From contig JBJKVO010000015.1 in NCBI GenBank assembly GCA_045562555.1, positions 62,001 through 126,000 of the forward strand: DNA of 64,000 nucleotides, read 5' to 3'. This DNA is from UBA2588 sp002339805. GTDB taxonomy: Bacteria > Chloroflexota > Dehalococcoidia > Lucifugimonadales > UBA3495. Below the pieces are notes generated by a model. The model searched no databases. It was given only the letters and a program-made list of their open reading frames with translations, and was not told where the DNA came from. Shown here piece after piece: positions 44,372 through 53,493 of this stretch. Every line of letters starts with the position of its first letter. Position 1 is the stretch's first letter. The position numbers and the translations under genes are program-made.

Positions 44372-45289
44372 TTAATCAGAAATACAATTACATGATTCTT
44401 CAAAGGTTATAAAATAATTCTGTGTGCCTCGGCTAGCTACTGCTTTACTTGCTACAATTGATCCGAGTTTACAACTCTTGTCCAAAGTCCATCCTTCCAT
44501 TAGTCCTTTCAACAACCCCCCTCTATAAGAATCTCCCGCTCCAGTAGGATCAACTACATCAACAACACTTACACTATTGATAGAACTATGATTCCCGGTC
44601 ATAAAAAACTCTGAACCTTCATCGCCTTTAGTTGTTATTAAAGTCCCCGCAAGTTCAATTATGTCTTCCTTCCTTAATTCGGTAATACTTTCAATCAAAG
44701 ATAATTCATAGAGATTACTTATAGTTACATCATTTTGTCTTATAGCTGTTATCAAATCGTCCTTGGCCCACACAGGAAGCGACTGACTGGGATCAAATAT
44801 AGAATACACATCTTTTTCATAATATATCTTAGATAGTCTTACCATATCTTGAATGTTGCCTGGAGCTATAATGGCGATAATATCTGAGAAGTCCATAGAA
44901 TCCTCATTAAAATCACATTCATACTTCATAGCTCCCAAATTAAATGCAGTAATCTGATTATCTTGGCTATCTGTAGTGACAAATCCAGAGGATGTGGCAT
45001 CATTATCAATGATCTTAACGTATGTTGTATCAATATTTAATTCTTTCAAACGCGCTGAATAACGATGATGATCGTATCCTAAAGTCCCAAGTAATAAAGG
45101 AGTCTCGCCTAAGCAATGCAGCGCGTACGCTATATTCCCTGCTGTGCCTCCAAAATTTTCTGTTAAATTATCTACCGTGAAACTAACATTAATGTCATCC
45201 AGTTTATCTGGAAGTAAATGATCACCAAAAACTCCTCCGTAATCCATAATCCGATCATAAGCTAATGATCCAGATACTAAAACCTTCAT
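44372..45289 (-). CDS. PfkB-family carbohydrate/nucleoside kinase (adenosine-kinase-like)
   Basis: This 305-residue kinase has the N-terminal FGGTAGNIAYALHCLG block (near residues 46-61) and the C-terminal signature DPTGAGDSYRGGLLKG (near 251) with catalytic Asp. The substrate lid and ITTKGDEGSEFF segment fit bacterial adenosine-kinase-like PfkB proteins rather than ribokinases or fructokinases. It phosphorylates a sugar or nucleoside with ATP in the cytosol. It precedes the S26 gene by 13 nt and follows a DUF192 lipoprotein by 10 nt, forming an operon. Confidence 0.87.
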   Translation of the reverse strand: MKVLVSGSLAYDRIMDYGGVFGDHLLPDKLDDINVSFTVDNLTENFGGTAGNIAYALHCLGETPLLLGTLGYDHHRYSARLKELNIDTTYVKIIDNDATSSGFVTTDSQDNQITAFNLGAMKYECDFNEDSMDFSDIIAIIAPGNIQDMVRLSKIYYEKDVYSIFDPSQSLPVWAKDDLITAIRQNDVTISNLYELSLIESITELRKEDIIELAGTLITTKGDEGSEFFMTGNHSSINSVSVVDVVDPTGAGDSYRGGLLKGLMEGWTLDKSCKLGSIVASKAVASRGTQNYFITFEESCNCISD

Positions 45290-45299
45290 ACCAAACCTC

Positions 45300-45797
45300 T
45301 TAACATTTATATCTAACAGCTAATTCGTCCAAGAAAATCACTGTATCACCAACAAAAACCTGATTGTCTTGTACATAACCAGCGTTAACTTCTAAAACAA
45401 ACTCAACAGGCCCTCCAGAAGTATATATTTCATAATCTTCATTATTCACTGCTATCATACTTGGAATTGGAACATTTTCAGTAATATTACTAATCTTACA
45501 TTCCTCGGTTATCCAAATTATATCTATCGGGAACTCCATACCTTTCATCCAAAATCCTCGAGGAGAAGCCTCTGAATACACAAACAACATTCCTCGATCT
45601 AATTCTAGTTCCTCATGATCCGACAAACCTGTCATACGAAGATCCTGAGTATCAGCAATATCGACAGACACAATATTCAATCCTATCTGAACAGAATTCC
45701 CCAAATGATCACCCCAATCATAAGAATCTACCTGAGCAATTTTGCAACTGGTAAATAATGTCAAGGTGATCAAACAAACAAACAATAATGATTTCAT
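45300..45797 (-). CDS. DUF192 lipoprotein
   Basis: This 165-residue protein has a lipoprotein signal with lipobox LFTSC (Cys at about 18) and a DUF192 domain: RMTGLSDHEELELDRGMLFVY, PRGFWMKGMEFPIDIIWI, then EFVLEVNAGYV. DUF192 proteins are small extracytoplasmic beta proteins of unknown biochemical role, sometimes linked to phosphonate or surface functions. It is the first gene of a three-gene minus-strand operon with the kinase and the short S26 peptidase. Confidence 0.85.
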   Translation of the reverse strand: MKSLLFVCLITLTLFTSCKIAQVDSYDWGDHLGNSVQIGLNIVSVDIADTQDLRMTGLSDHEELELDRGMLFVYSEASPRGFWMKGMEFPIDIIWITEECKISNITENVPIPSMIAVNNEDYEIYTSGGPVEFVLEVNAGYVQDNQVFVGDTVIFLDELAVRYKC

Positions 45798-45817
45798 ATA
45801 TACATTATATCGTTCAA

Positions 45818-46594
45818 TTAACGAATATCTTTCAGCCTACTAGTCAATGATTGATACAAAATAGAACCTGGAGGTGGCCCTACATGAGTGTATCCAACTC
45901 CCAATTCCAACAAATCATTAGAATCCAAAGGAAGTGCTGGATGATTCATTGGCACGGAAAGTTTAGCCTTCCCGACCGCTTTTACGGCCTCTGCTAGTTC
46001 GTTTAACTTGCCTCTGAGCCTATCATCTTTAGGATCTCGAATTCCCATGTACTCAGAAAAATCGGTAGGACCAATAGATACTAGATCTATCCCATCCAAA
46101 GCAGCTATCTGCTCAATTTCGCTAATCCCTTTATCATCCTCGCACATCACAGACAGCAAAATTTGAGCATTAGAAGTATTAACATGATCTTCCCATTTTA
46201 CTGTCCCAAATCTTGCAGCTCTGCTACTACCAGCAGCACCTCGTGTTCCCATTGGAGGGTATCTCACTGCATCCACAGCGCGCTTCGCTCCTTCTAATCC
46301 TTCGATATGAGGAATTATGATACCTTCGGCGCCCATATCTAAAAGACGCAGTATTAAATTTTCATCATTCCCTGGAACCCTAACAACAGAGGTTATACCT
46401 ACCAAATCAGCAGATTTAATCATTTCGCCTATTGTTGAAAGATCCCAAGTAGTATGCTCCATATCAATAAAAGCCGCATCATAACCAGCTAATCCTATTA
46501 TTTCTACAATCTGGGGATCCGCTAGGCCTACATATGTTCCTAAAGCCAAACCTCCAGAATTCATCACTGTCTTTACTTTATTTTCTCTTACCAT
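45818..46594 (-). CDS. HpcH/HpaI-family aldolase/lyase
   Basis: This 258-residue TIM-barrel protein has ALGTYVGLADPQIVEI, AAFIDMEHTTWD (metal/substrate acids), RVPGNDENLILRLLDMGAEGIIIPH and DLVSIGPTDFSEYMG, matching the class II HpcH/HpaI aldolases that cleave 2-keto-3-deoxy acids to pyruvate and an aldehyde. I chose ATG 46594 because GAGGAG lies seven nt before it; longer starts at 46612 and 46714 lack a ribosome site. It lies divergent to the CaiB genes. Confidence 0.88.
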   Translation of the reverse strand: MVRENKVKTVMNSGGLALGTYVGLADPQIVEIIGLAGYDAAFIDMEHTTWDLSTIGEMIKSADLVGITSVVRVPGNDENLILRLLDMGAEGIIIPHIEGLEGAKRAVDAVRYPPMGTRGAAGSSRAARFGTVKWEDHVNTSNAQILLSVMCEDDKGISEIEQIAALDGIDLVSIGPTDFSEYMGIRDPKDDRLRGKLNELAEAVKAVGKAKLSVPMNHPALPLDSNDLLELGVGYTHVGPPPGSILYQSLTSRLKDIR

Positions 46595-46722
46595 ATCTAT
46601 CTCCTCTGACATATTAATTACATAAGTGATTGTACTTAATAATGAAGTTGCCTTAAAGATATTGTTCAGATACAATCCGGACTCTATTAAACAAGAATTT
46701 GTCATAACTAACAAAATTACTA

Positions 46723-47919
46723 ATGCTTAACAATGTTTTTGAAAACCTGACAATACTAGACATCAGTGAAGATGTTTCTGGATCTTTTTGTGCAAGACTG
46801 TTCGCCGATTACGGAGCACATGTATTAAAAATAGAACCTATTCATGGAGCGAAATTACGCACTCAGGGCCCTTTCTTCGAAAATGACCCACACTCTGAAA
46901 AAAGTTTTTCATTTTTTACTCATAACTTCAACAAAAAAGGGATAACCCTTGATATTGAAAGTGCCATTGGCAAGGACATTTTTAAGGATCTGGCATCCAG
47001 AGCAGACCTCATCATCGAAAGTTTTCAGCCTGGCCGTATGAAAGAATTAGGCTTAGATCTCGCAACACTTCAAACAATCAACCCCAAATTAAGCATGACA
47101 TCGATTACCCCTTTCGGACAAACCGGGCCATACAAAAACTTTAAGTCATCCGAGCTAATTAATTACGCGATGAGTTTAATAATGAGTATTAGCGGAGTTC
47201 AAGGCCAACAACCTCTAAAACACGCTGGCATGCAAGCAGAGTACGAAGGAGGATTGTTTGGAGCTGGAGCAACCAGTATATCGCTATTCAAAAGCAGCCT
47301 AACAGGCATCGGAGAACACATAGACGTATCTATCACAGAATGTGTCGCCTCTACTATGATGGCTACTCAATCCATATATCCATTTATTGGAGGGACCCAG
47401 ACCCGGAGAAAAGCTGAAGGTAGCAACTCAGAACAAGCAGCCCAAGCAACCAACGACGGCTGGGTGGTATGGCAAACAGGCGGAGGTGCTTCCTGGGAGG
47501 ATATAGCAAACTTTTTTGAATCTCCAGAATTGCTAGAGCCTAAATTCGCAGTACGCGAACAACGTATAGCGAATGGCACTGAACTGGACAACATAGTAGA
47601 AAGTTACATGAAAACCAAGGGAAAATGGGAATTATTCCGTAAAGCGTCTGAGGCGAGAATGCTATTTGGAGTAGCACAAACCGCGACAGAATTAAACAAT
47701 TGCGAACAACTTAAATCACGTGGCTTCTATCACCAAATAGAACATCCATACATGGGCAAAGTAAACGTACCAGCTGAACTGTTCAAATATAGTGCTACCC
47801 CATTTCAAATGAGATACCCTGCTCCTACTATTGGAGAGCATAACCAAGAGATCTATATAGAAAATCTAGGGTTCACGGCTCAACAACTCGTGAAGCTACG
47901 CCAAATCGGGGTGATATAA
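46723..47919 (+). CDS. CaiB/BaiF CoA-transferase family protein, catalytic Asp replaced by Glu
   Basis: This 398-residue protein follows family III CoA-transferases: ILDISEDVSGSFCARLFADYGAHVLKIE (in outline), ADLIIESFQPGRMKELGLD, TPFGQTGPY, and LTGIGEHIDVSI. The aspartyl nucleophile usually found before the G-x-G segment (D in 'xxxDxxxG') aligns with Glu173 (QAEYEGG). That suggests it is a non-catalytic or altered subunit. The next gene, starting on the base after its stop, is a second CaiB protein with the Asp intact, so the two probably make a heteromer as in benzylsuccinate and malyl CoA-transferases. Confidence 0.85.
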   Translation: MLNNVFENLTILDISEDVSGSFCARLFADYGAHVLKIEPIHGAKLRTQGPFFENDPHSEKSFSFFTHNFNKKGITLDIESAIGKDIFKDLASRADLIIESFQPGRMKELGLDLATLQTINPKLSMTSITPFGQTGPYKNFKSSELINYAMSLIMSISGVQGQQPLKHAGMQAEYEGGLFGAGATSISLFKSSLTGIGEHIDVSITECVASTMMATQSIYPFIGGTQTRRKAEGSNSEQAAQATNDGWVVWQTGGGASWEDIANFFESPELLEPKFAVREQRIANGTELDNIVESYMKTKGKWELFRKASEARMLFGVAQTATELNNCEQLKSRGFYHQIEHPYMGKVNVPAELFKYSATPFQMRYPAPTIGEHNQEIYIENLGFTAQQLVKLRQIGVI

Positions 47920-49275
47920 ATGGATAATCCAAAACCATTAGACGGATTGCGCATACTAGATTCCACTTATGTTTTTGCACTTCCTTACGCCGGGGGACAT
48001 CTTGCTGATCTAGGAGCAGAGGTAATCAAAATAGAAGGTCCATCTCGACCTGACGTAACCAGGACTGGTGGGTATGCTGGTGTATTCGCAGACAATGACC
48101 ATGGTGAAGATTGGTGGAACCGGCCTTCGACATTTAATTTAATAAACCGTGGCAAAAATTCTTTAGTAATTAACATGGCTGACCCCGAAGGCAGGGAACT
48201 ATTCAAAGAAATGGTCAAAATCAGCGACGTCGTAATGGAAAATTTCACTCCTCGAGTAATGAAAGGCTGGGGATTAGATTATCCTAATCTGAAAAAGCTC
48301 AACCCCAATATAATAATGATAAGTAACACTGGATATGGGCATGGAGAAGGCCCATATTCAAGTTATCCTAGCCAAGCAACTACAGCTGAACTGAGTCATG
48401 GGATGGCCAATCTTACAGGGTATGAAAATGGGCCACCTTCGAAAGCAGGAGCCTCATTTGTTGACTTTTTAGCTACGTGGACAGCCCTATTCGCACTAGG
48501 TGGCGCTTTAAAATATCGTAATGAGACAGGTAAAGGCCAATGGATAGATATCGGGATGTACCAAACTGGAGTAATGTTTATCTCAGAATATTTGCTTGAT
48601 GCACAATTAAATGGTCAAGAATCTGCAAGAATTGGTAATAAAAGCCCCAACAGAGCTCCACAAAATTGTTATCAGACTATCGGAAATGACCAATGGATCG
48701 CAATTTCAGTAGATAGTGACGAAGAATGGCAAACGCTATGCTCGTTAATGAATAAACATGAAATGTCCATGGATCCCAAATTCGCTCATTTGAATGATCG
48801 AATCAAAAACCACGAAGAAATAGATGCTGTCATAACTGAATGGACTCGTCAAAAGACTAAATATGATGTAATGCATTTGCTTCAGGAAAACGGGATTGCA
48901 GCCGGACCAGTGATTAATAGTCAAGACATTCATTATGATGAACATTTCATATCTAGAAACTTTATAGAAAAAGTAGCATATCCTGAGGATCGGAACATGG
49001 GAACCCGAATGTTTTTGGGCAGACCATACAAATTAAGTAATCATCCACTCCATATAACAAAGCCTGCTCCTAAATTTGGGGAGCATAATGCGTATTATCT
49101 GAAAACCATATTAGGAATCAGCGATGAAGAATTTGAAACTATGTATGAGAATGGATTAATTGCAGATATACCCGGAGACCGTGAGCCTTCGGCCACATTT
49201 GACCCTTTAAAAAGAATAGAAGCAAAAACACTTGCTGACTGGGACCCTGATTACAAGAAAAATCTAGGAATTTAG
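47920..49275 (+). CDS. CaiB/BaiF CoA-transferase, catalytic subunit
   Basis: This 451-residue family III CoA-transferase has GLRILDSTYVFALPYAGGHLADLGAEVIKIEGP in outline, SDVVMENFTPRVMKGWGLD, NTGYGHGEGPY, and the active-site segment AGASFVDFLATW with Asp182 in the nucleophile position. TGKGQWIDIG and the C-terminal PAPKFGEHN follow. It moves CoA between carboxylic acids through a mixed anhydride on the Asp. Its ATG directly follows the stop of the sister subunit. The substrates are unknown; aldolase and MaoC hydratase genes nearby hint at carboxylic-acid catabolism. Confidence 0.9.
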   Translation: MDNPKPLDGLRILDSTYVFALPYAGGHLADLGAEVIKIEGPSRPDVTRTGGYAGVFADNDHGEDWWNRPSTFNLINRGKNSLVINMADPEGRELFKEMVKISDVVMENFTPRVMKGWGLDYPNLKKLNPNIIMISNTGYGHGEGPYSSYPSQATTAELSHGMANLTGYENGPPSKAGASFVDFLATWTALFALGGALKYRNETGKGQWIDIGMYQTGVMFISEYLLDAQLNGQESARIGNKSPNRAPQNCYQTIGNDQWIAISVDSDEEWQTLCSLMNKHEMSMDPKFAHLNDRIKNHEEIDAVITEWTRQKTKYDVMHLLQENGIAAGPVINSQDIHYDEHFISRNFIEKVAYPEDRNMGTRMFLGRPYKLSNHPLHITKPAPKFGEHNAYYLKTILGISDEEFETMYENGLIADIPGDREPSATFDPLKRIEAKTLADWDPDYKKNLGI

Positions 49276-49276
49276 C

Positions 49277-49304
49277 TTGATAAGTTAATAGTAACTGTTA
49301 CAAT
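49277..49304 (+). promoter_or_regulatory. Sigma-70-like promoter of tRNA-Met
   Basis: TTGATA (49277-49282) and TACAAT (49299-49304) are separated by 16 nt, with the tRNA start 30 nt downstream of the -10 hexamer. Confidence 0.5.
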
Positions 49305-49333
49305 ATTCTTTCCAATCCAAGAGGATTTAACTA

Positions 49334-49410
49334 GGGCGATTAGCTCAGTTGGTTAGAGCACCGAACTCATAATTCGTAGGTCCCAGGTTCGAATCCTGGA
49401 TCGCCCACCA
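49334..49410 (+). tRNA. tRNA with CAU anticodon (elongator Met, or Ile2)
   Basis: Acceptor GGGCGAT/ATCGCCC, D-arm GCTC..GAGC, anticodon loop CTCATAA with anticodon CAT, T-arm CCAGG-TTCGAAT-CCTGG, encoded CCA. There is no C1-A72 mismatch and no three G-C pairs in the anticodon stem, so it is not the initiator. Sequence alone does not settle elongator Met versus a lysidine-modified Ile tRNA. Confidence 0.9.
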
Positions 49411-49513
49411 ACCACCAAAATTCATTACCCTATCCGGACACTATTTTAGGTATACAAATTTCCACGTTTAAGATAAAATCGCGAGAATCGAGACTATTAA
49501 TGGAGGAGTCAAT

Positions 49514-50905
49514 ATGTCAGCAGATATAGAGTTAATGGCCCACCTTATGAGACGGGCTGGTTTTGGAGCTACAAGAGAAGAACTAGAAGAACGAGTAGGC
49601 GTAGGCTACGAGGCCACAGTAGAAGAATTATTAGATCCCGAAAGCCAACCAGAAGTAGACAGATGGGAAATCATGCGATACCAACCCTGGGCTTTCAGAA
49701 GCGGAACTATTCAAAACTTTGGGAGCGCTGAATGGTTGCAAGCAATGATTGCTTCAAAACGGCCATTACAGGAAAAACTAGCTCTATTTTGGTATATGTT
49801 AATACCAACCGGGGTAGCAAAAACGGACCATTATCAAAATGAAAACAGAAGAATCCATGAGTTCAAAGACATTGGTATGGGAAAATTCGAGGATATTCTA
49901 CTTGCAACAGCTAAAAGCCCAGGCATGTTATTTTACCTGGACAACATTGAAAATACTGCTACCGCTGTGAATGAAAACTGGGGTAGAGAGTTACTGGAAC
50001 TATTCTCAATGGGCGTTGGTAACTACACTGAAGTTGACGTCCGGGAAGCATCCAGAGCATTTACTGGATGGACTTATGACTTAATGCTCCCAAGAGGACC
50101 AGTGGGCAGACATGATCAAGACTTCACATATAAACCAGAATTGCACGACGAGGGTGAGAAGACATTCCTAGGTCAAACAGGGAACTTAAATGGCGATGAC
50201 ATTATTAGGATTATATTAGAACAGCCAGCAACAGCACAGTTCCTAGCAAGACACCTATATAACTTCTTCGTCGCTGATGAAGTCCAAGTTCCTGCATGGG
50301 GAGTAACTCCTCCTAGAGATGAAGATGCTGTAGAAATGTTAGCTGATGCATTGATTGAAACAAACTATGATATAAAACACACATTAAGAGTCCTATTTAA
50401 TTCAGACTTCTTCAAGAATGCAAGATTCGAAAAAATCAAAAATCCTGCAGAAATTGTTGTGTCTACTCTCAGAATGGTCGGAGGATACGAAAAACCATTC
50501 CCTGGCCTTGGTGATATGAGCCGACAATACGGATATATGGGGCAAGACCTCTTGAATGTTCCGTCTGTAGAAGGATGGCACTTCGGTGCAGAATGGATTA
50601 ACAGTGGTTCATTAATGAGAAGAATCAACTTCACTGCAGATATGTTTGGAGATGCATCCAAGCCTGGAGTACAGAACATAGTTAACCGGGTTAAACAAGG
50701 CGGTAAACTAAGTCCAGAGCAATTAGTAGATTCATGCTTAGATCTAATGGGCCCCCTTGATGTAACAGAGGCCTCAAAAACTGAATTAGTAGCTTATGCG
50801 CAAGAAGCAGGCGACTTAGACTGCTCAACTGATGCTAACTGTGAAGTAAGGATAACCGAACTGTTGCAACTGATAGTATCTTTACGAGAATTTCAATACG
50901 CGTAA
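49514..50905 (+). CDS. DUF1800 protein
   Basis: This 463-residue protein matches the DUF1800 family: MAHLMRRAGFGATREELEERV at the N-terminus, NWGRELLELFSMGVGNYTE and VREASRAFTGWT in the middle, FLARHLYNFFVADE, and NPAEIVVSTLRMVGG. The family is common in planctomycetes, Chloroflexi and other marine bacteria, always paired with DUF1501; function is unknown though secretion or surface roles have been proposed. Unlike many members it has no obvious signal peptide. GGAGGAG precedes the ATG. The DUF1501 gene follows 14 nt later. Confidence 0.9.
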   Translation: MSADIELMAHLMRRAGFGATREELEERVGVGYEATVEELLDPESQPEVDRWEIMRYQPWAFRSGTIQNFGSAEWLQAMIASKRPLQEKLALFWYMLIPTGVAKTDHYQNENRRIHEFKDIGMGKFEDILLATAKSPGMLFYLDNIENTATAVNENWGRELLELFSMGVGNYTEVDVREASRAFTGWTYDLMLPRGPVGRHDQDFTYKPELHDEGEKTFLGQTGNLNGDDIIRIILEQPATAQFLARHLYNFFVADEVQVPAWGVTPPRDEDAVEMLADALIETNYDIKHTLRVLFNSDFFKNARFEKIKNPAEIVVSTLRMVGGYEKPFPGLGDMSRQYGYMGQDLLNVPSVEGWHFGAEWINSGSLMRRINFTADMFGDASKPGVQNIVNRVKQGGKLSPEQLVDSCLDLMGPLDVTEASKTELVAYAQEAGDLDCSTDANCEVRITELLQLIVSLREFQYA

Positions 50906-50919
50906 TTTAGGAGAAAGAA

Positions 50920-52047
50920 ATGACTAGTACAAAAAAAGACCCAGTAATCGTAGTACTCCAGATGTCTGGTGGCAATGACTACCTGAATACTACCATTCCA
51001 TATGCTGACGGCATTTACAGGGACTCAAGACCAGTTGTTGGAGTCCCTGAAGATAGAGTCATCAAAATAGATGATCACATCGGACTTCACCCAGAAATGG
51101 CCCCAGTCAAAGAACTTTATGACGCAGGGGATATGGCTATCATTCATGGAGTAGGCTATGCAGATTCTCCTAGATCCCACTTCAGATCTATGGACATTTG
51201 GCACACATGCGAACCAGACAAAATCGGCACAGAAGGATGGTTAGGCAAAGTAACAAGAGAACTAGACCCTAATAAAGAAAACGTTCTAACTGCCGTAAGT
51301 TTTGGGGCAGCTTTACCAAGAGCATTAGCTCTTCCAGGAGTACCCGTGGCTTGTGTAGATGACCTAGACAACTACGGACTTCTCCCAGGTATAGCAAACG
51401 AGCAACGAAACAAAATATTAGACAGATTTGCTAGGATGTACTCTCCCACAATTGGAACGGGAGCTGTAATGGACTACTTAGGCCAAACCGGACTAGACAC
51501 ACTAGAGGGTGCAGACATCCTGAAAGAAGCTCCCAAAGTCTACTCATCTACAGTCGAATACCCTGATAGTACGATAGCTAAAAAACTTAAAGGAATTGCC
51601 CAAGTTCATTTAGCAAACTTCGGAACTCGGGTTTTCTACTGTGATCACGGTAGCTTTGATAGCCACTCGAACCAAGTAGGAATGCATGACAAACTTTGGA
51701 AAGACGTATCAGAAGGCATTAGAGCATTCTTTGCTGACCTGAGAGAGCATAACGCTAGTGAAAACGTAATTATGTTCCTGTTCTCTGAATTCGGGCGTAG
51801 AGTTATTGATAATGGTTCAGGCACAGACCATGGAGCAGGTGGAGTAGCATTCGCTCTTGGGGATCAAATCAAAGGCGGACAATATGGGGAATTCCCTAGC
51901 ATGAAACCAGAACACCTTGAGCAAGGGGACGTAGTTCCAAACATAGACTTTAGGGGTATTTATTCAACCATGGTTGAAGATTGGTTCGGCCTAGATGCAA
52001 ATCCGATAGTAAATGGAAACTTTGAAAAATTAGCTTATATGAAGTAA
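50920..52047 (+). CDS. DUF1501 (sulfatase-like fold) protein
   Basis: This 375-residue protein has VIVVLQMSGGNDYLNT, GLHPEMAPVKELYDAG, IIHGVGYADSPRSHFRSMDIWHT in outline, and FLFSEFGRRVIDNGSGTDHGAGG, the signature blocks of DUF1501, which has an alkaline-phosphatase/sulfatase-like fold. Many members carry a Tat signal; here the first residues (MTSTKKDP) show none, so it may stay in the cytosol. It is partnered with DUF1800 just upstream and followed 31 nt later by an NHL-repeat gene. Confidence 0.9.
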   Translation: MTSTKKDPVIVVLQMSGGNDYLNTTIPYADGIYRDSRPVVGVPEDRVIKIDDHIGLHPEMAPVKELYDAGDMAIIHGVGYADSPRSHFRSMDIWHTCEPDKIGTEGWLGKVTRELDPNKENVLTAVSFGAALPRALALPGVPVACVDDLDNYGLLPGIANEQRNKILDRFARMYSPTIGTGAVMDYLGQTGLDTLEGADILKEAPKVYSSTVEYPDSTIAKKLKGIAQVHLANFGTRVFYCDHGSFDSHSNQVGMHDKLWKDVSEGIRAFFADLREHNASENVIMFLFSEFGRRVIDNGSGTDHGAGGVAFALGDQIKGGQYGEFPSMKPEHLEQGDVVPNIDFRGIYSTMVEDWFGLDANPIVNGNFEKLAYMK

Positions 52048-52078
52048 GGATAAACCCTTACAGTATTAGGAGACTACA

Positions 52079-53137
52079 ATGTTAACTACAACCGCAAATG
52101 GTCGTACTTATGACTACAGTCACTCAATAGGTAGAGGCGCTCAGTCAGGCATGGGATTCAATTACCCGTGCGGAATGGCTTTCGGTCCTAATGGGATTAC
52201 TTACGTTATAAATCGCGGAGCCGAAACGATCAGTAATGTTCCTTGGAACAAAACAGGAGTTGGAGCCCGAGTAAGTATGATTACGCTCGGCGACGGACAT
52301 GGAGAAGAAACCTTTACCGGTGAATTTGGCAAGTACGGTAATGGCGAAGGTGAGTTTATATGGCCAACTGATATAGCTATCTCAAGTGACGACACGCTAT
52401 ATGTAACTGATGAACATATGGACAAAATACTAAGCTTCGATCTAGATGGGAAATTCATTTCTGAATTCTTCTTAACAGATGAACCTGGCACCTTTGGACC
52501 AGCCGGTATAACTATTGATAATGAAGACAATCTGTACATCACCGGCAGTTTTGCCAGTCAAATCCGAAAATACTCTACCGCTGGAGACCTAATTTCATCA
52601 TGGGGAGAACAAGGAACAGCCGAAGGACAACTAAATAGACCTTGGGGCATAACAATTGACTCTGAGAACACTATATATGTGGCTGATCACAAGAATCACA
52701 GAGTGCAATTATTTGATACAAATGGTAATTTTAAAAGCGCCATAGGTTCTTACGGAAACAAATTTGGTGAACTAGACCACCCTACAGCAGTGGCCGTCGA
52801 TACTAACGGAGACATATACATTAGCGACTGGGCTCCCAATGACATGCATTGGGGTAAAGTTCATATATTCTCCAAAGATGCAACATATATCGTTTCACTC
52901 GCTGGCGACGCACAGCAGTTATCAAGATGGGCTGAGATGACTATTGCAGCTAATACAGACTATTTACGACGCCGCAGAGAAGTAAAATCGACCGAATCTG
53001 AATGGTCCTTCGTTCTACCCACAGGTATTGCTTTCGACGAGCAAAATGGCAGAGTTGTAATAGCAGACTGCCAAAGACAGAGGTTACAAATCTATAACAA
53101 ACTGTCCAGCTATATGGTTCCACAACTTAATCTTTAA
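52079..53137 (+). CDS. NHL-repeat beta-propeller protein
   Basis: This 352-residue protein contains at least five NHL-type repeats, e.g. FIWPTDIAISSDDTLYVTDE, PAGITIDNEDNLYITG, LNRPWGITIDSENTIYVADH, LDHPTAVAVDTNGDIYISD and LPTGIAFDEQNGRVVIAD. They should fold into a six-bladed propeller, which binds ligands or partner proteins. No signal peptide is seen. It lies in the DUF1800/DUF1501 operon and may be the binding partner of those proteins. Confidence 0.85.
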   Translation: MLTTTANGRTYDYSHSIGRGAQSGMGFNYPCGMAFGPNGITYVINRGAETISNVPWNKTGVGARVSMITLGDGHGEETFTGEFGKYGNGEGEFIWPTDIAISSDDTLYVTDEHMDKILSFDLDGKFISEFFLTDEPGTFGPAGITIDNEDNLYITGSFASQIRKYSTAGDLISSWGEQGTAEGQLNRPWGITIDSENTIYVADHKNHRVQLFDTNGNFKSAIGSYGNKFGELDHPTAVAVDTNGDIYISDWAPNDMHWGKVHIFSKDATYIVSLAGDAQQLSRWAEMTIAANTDYLRRRREVKSTESEWSFVLPTGIAFDEQNGRVVIADCQRQRLQIYNKLSSYMVPQLNL

Positions 53138-53154
53138 GTTCTGGATTACCCAAT

Positions 53155-53478
53155 ATGGACAAGGCTCAAGAAGATGAACTATTAAAATTTGCAGAGGAAC
53201 ATCCAGATGTCCTCTGCAAAGATGCCCCCTTGGAGGTCTTAGAAGAATGCTCCCATGATGCGGAGCCGACTCCATTCCTAGAAAGTTTCTTCGAAACTGG
53301 ATTCAAGAAATGGTTCATCAAAAAAACTGGGTACGATATTACTCCTCCCAGATATGAGATAACTAACGCTATATTGCTACTGCATTTTCGAGCTAATAAA
53401 ATGTACACATATCATGTTTTAAACGAAGAAAACCCCTATTCAGAACAAATGTTCTTTTCAAACGAAGGGCTAAATTAA
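53155..53478 (+). CDS. Unknown 107-residue protein
   Basis: This acidic, soluble protein begins MDKAQEDELLKFAEEHPDVLC and contains cysteines near residues 21 and 32. I do not recognise a family. It follows the NHL gene by 17 nt and precedes the glutaredoxin-DinB selenoprotein gene by 15 nt, so it is probably in the same transcript. Confidence 0.6.
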   Translation: MDKAQEDELLKFAEEHPDVLCKDAPLEVLEECSHDAEPTPFLESFFETGFKKWFIKKTGYDITPPRYEITNAILLLHFRANKMYTYHVLNEENPYSEQMFFSNEGLN

Positions 53479-53493
53479 ATAAGAGGCACAATT

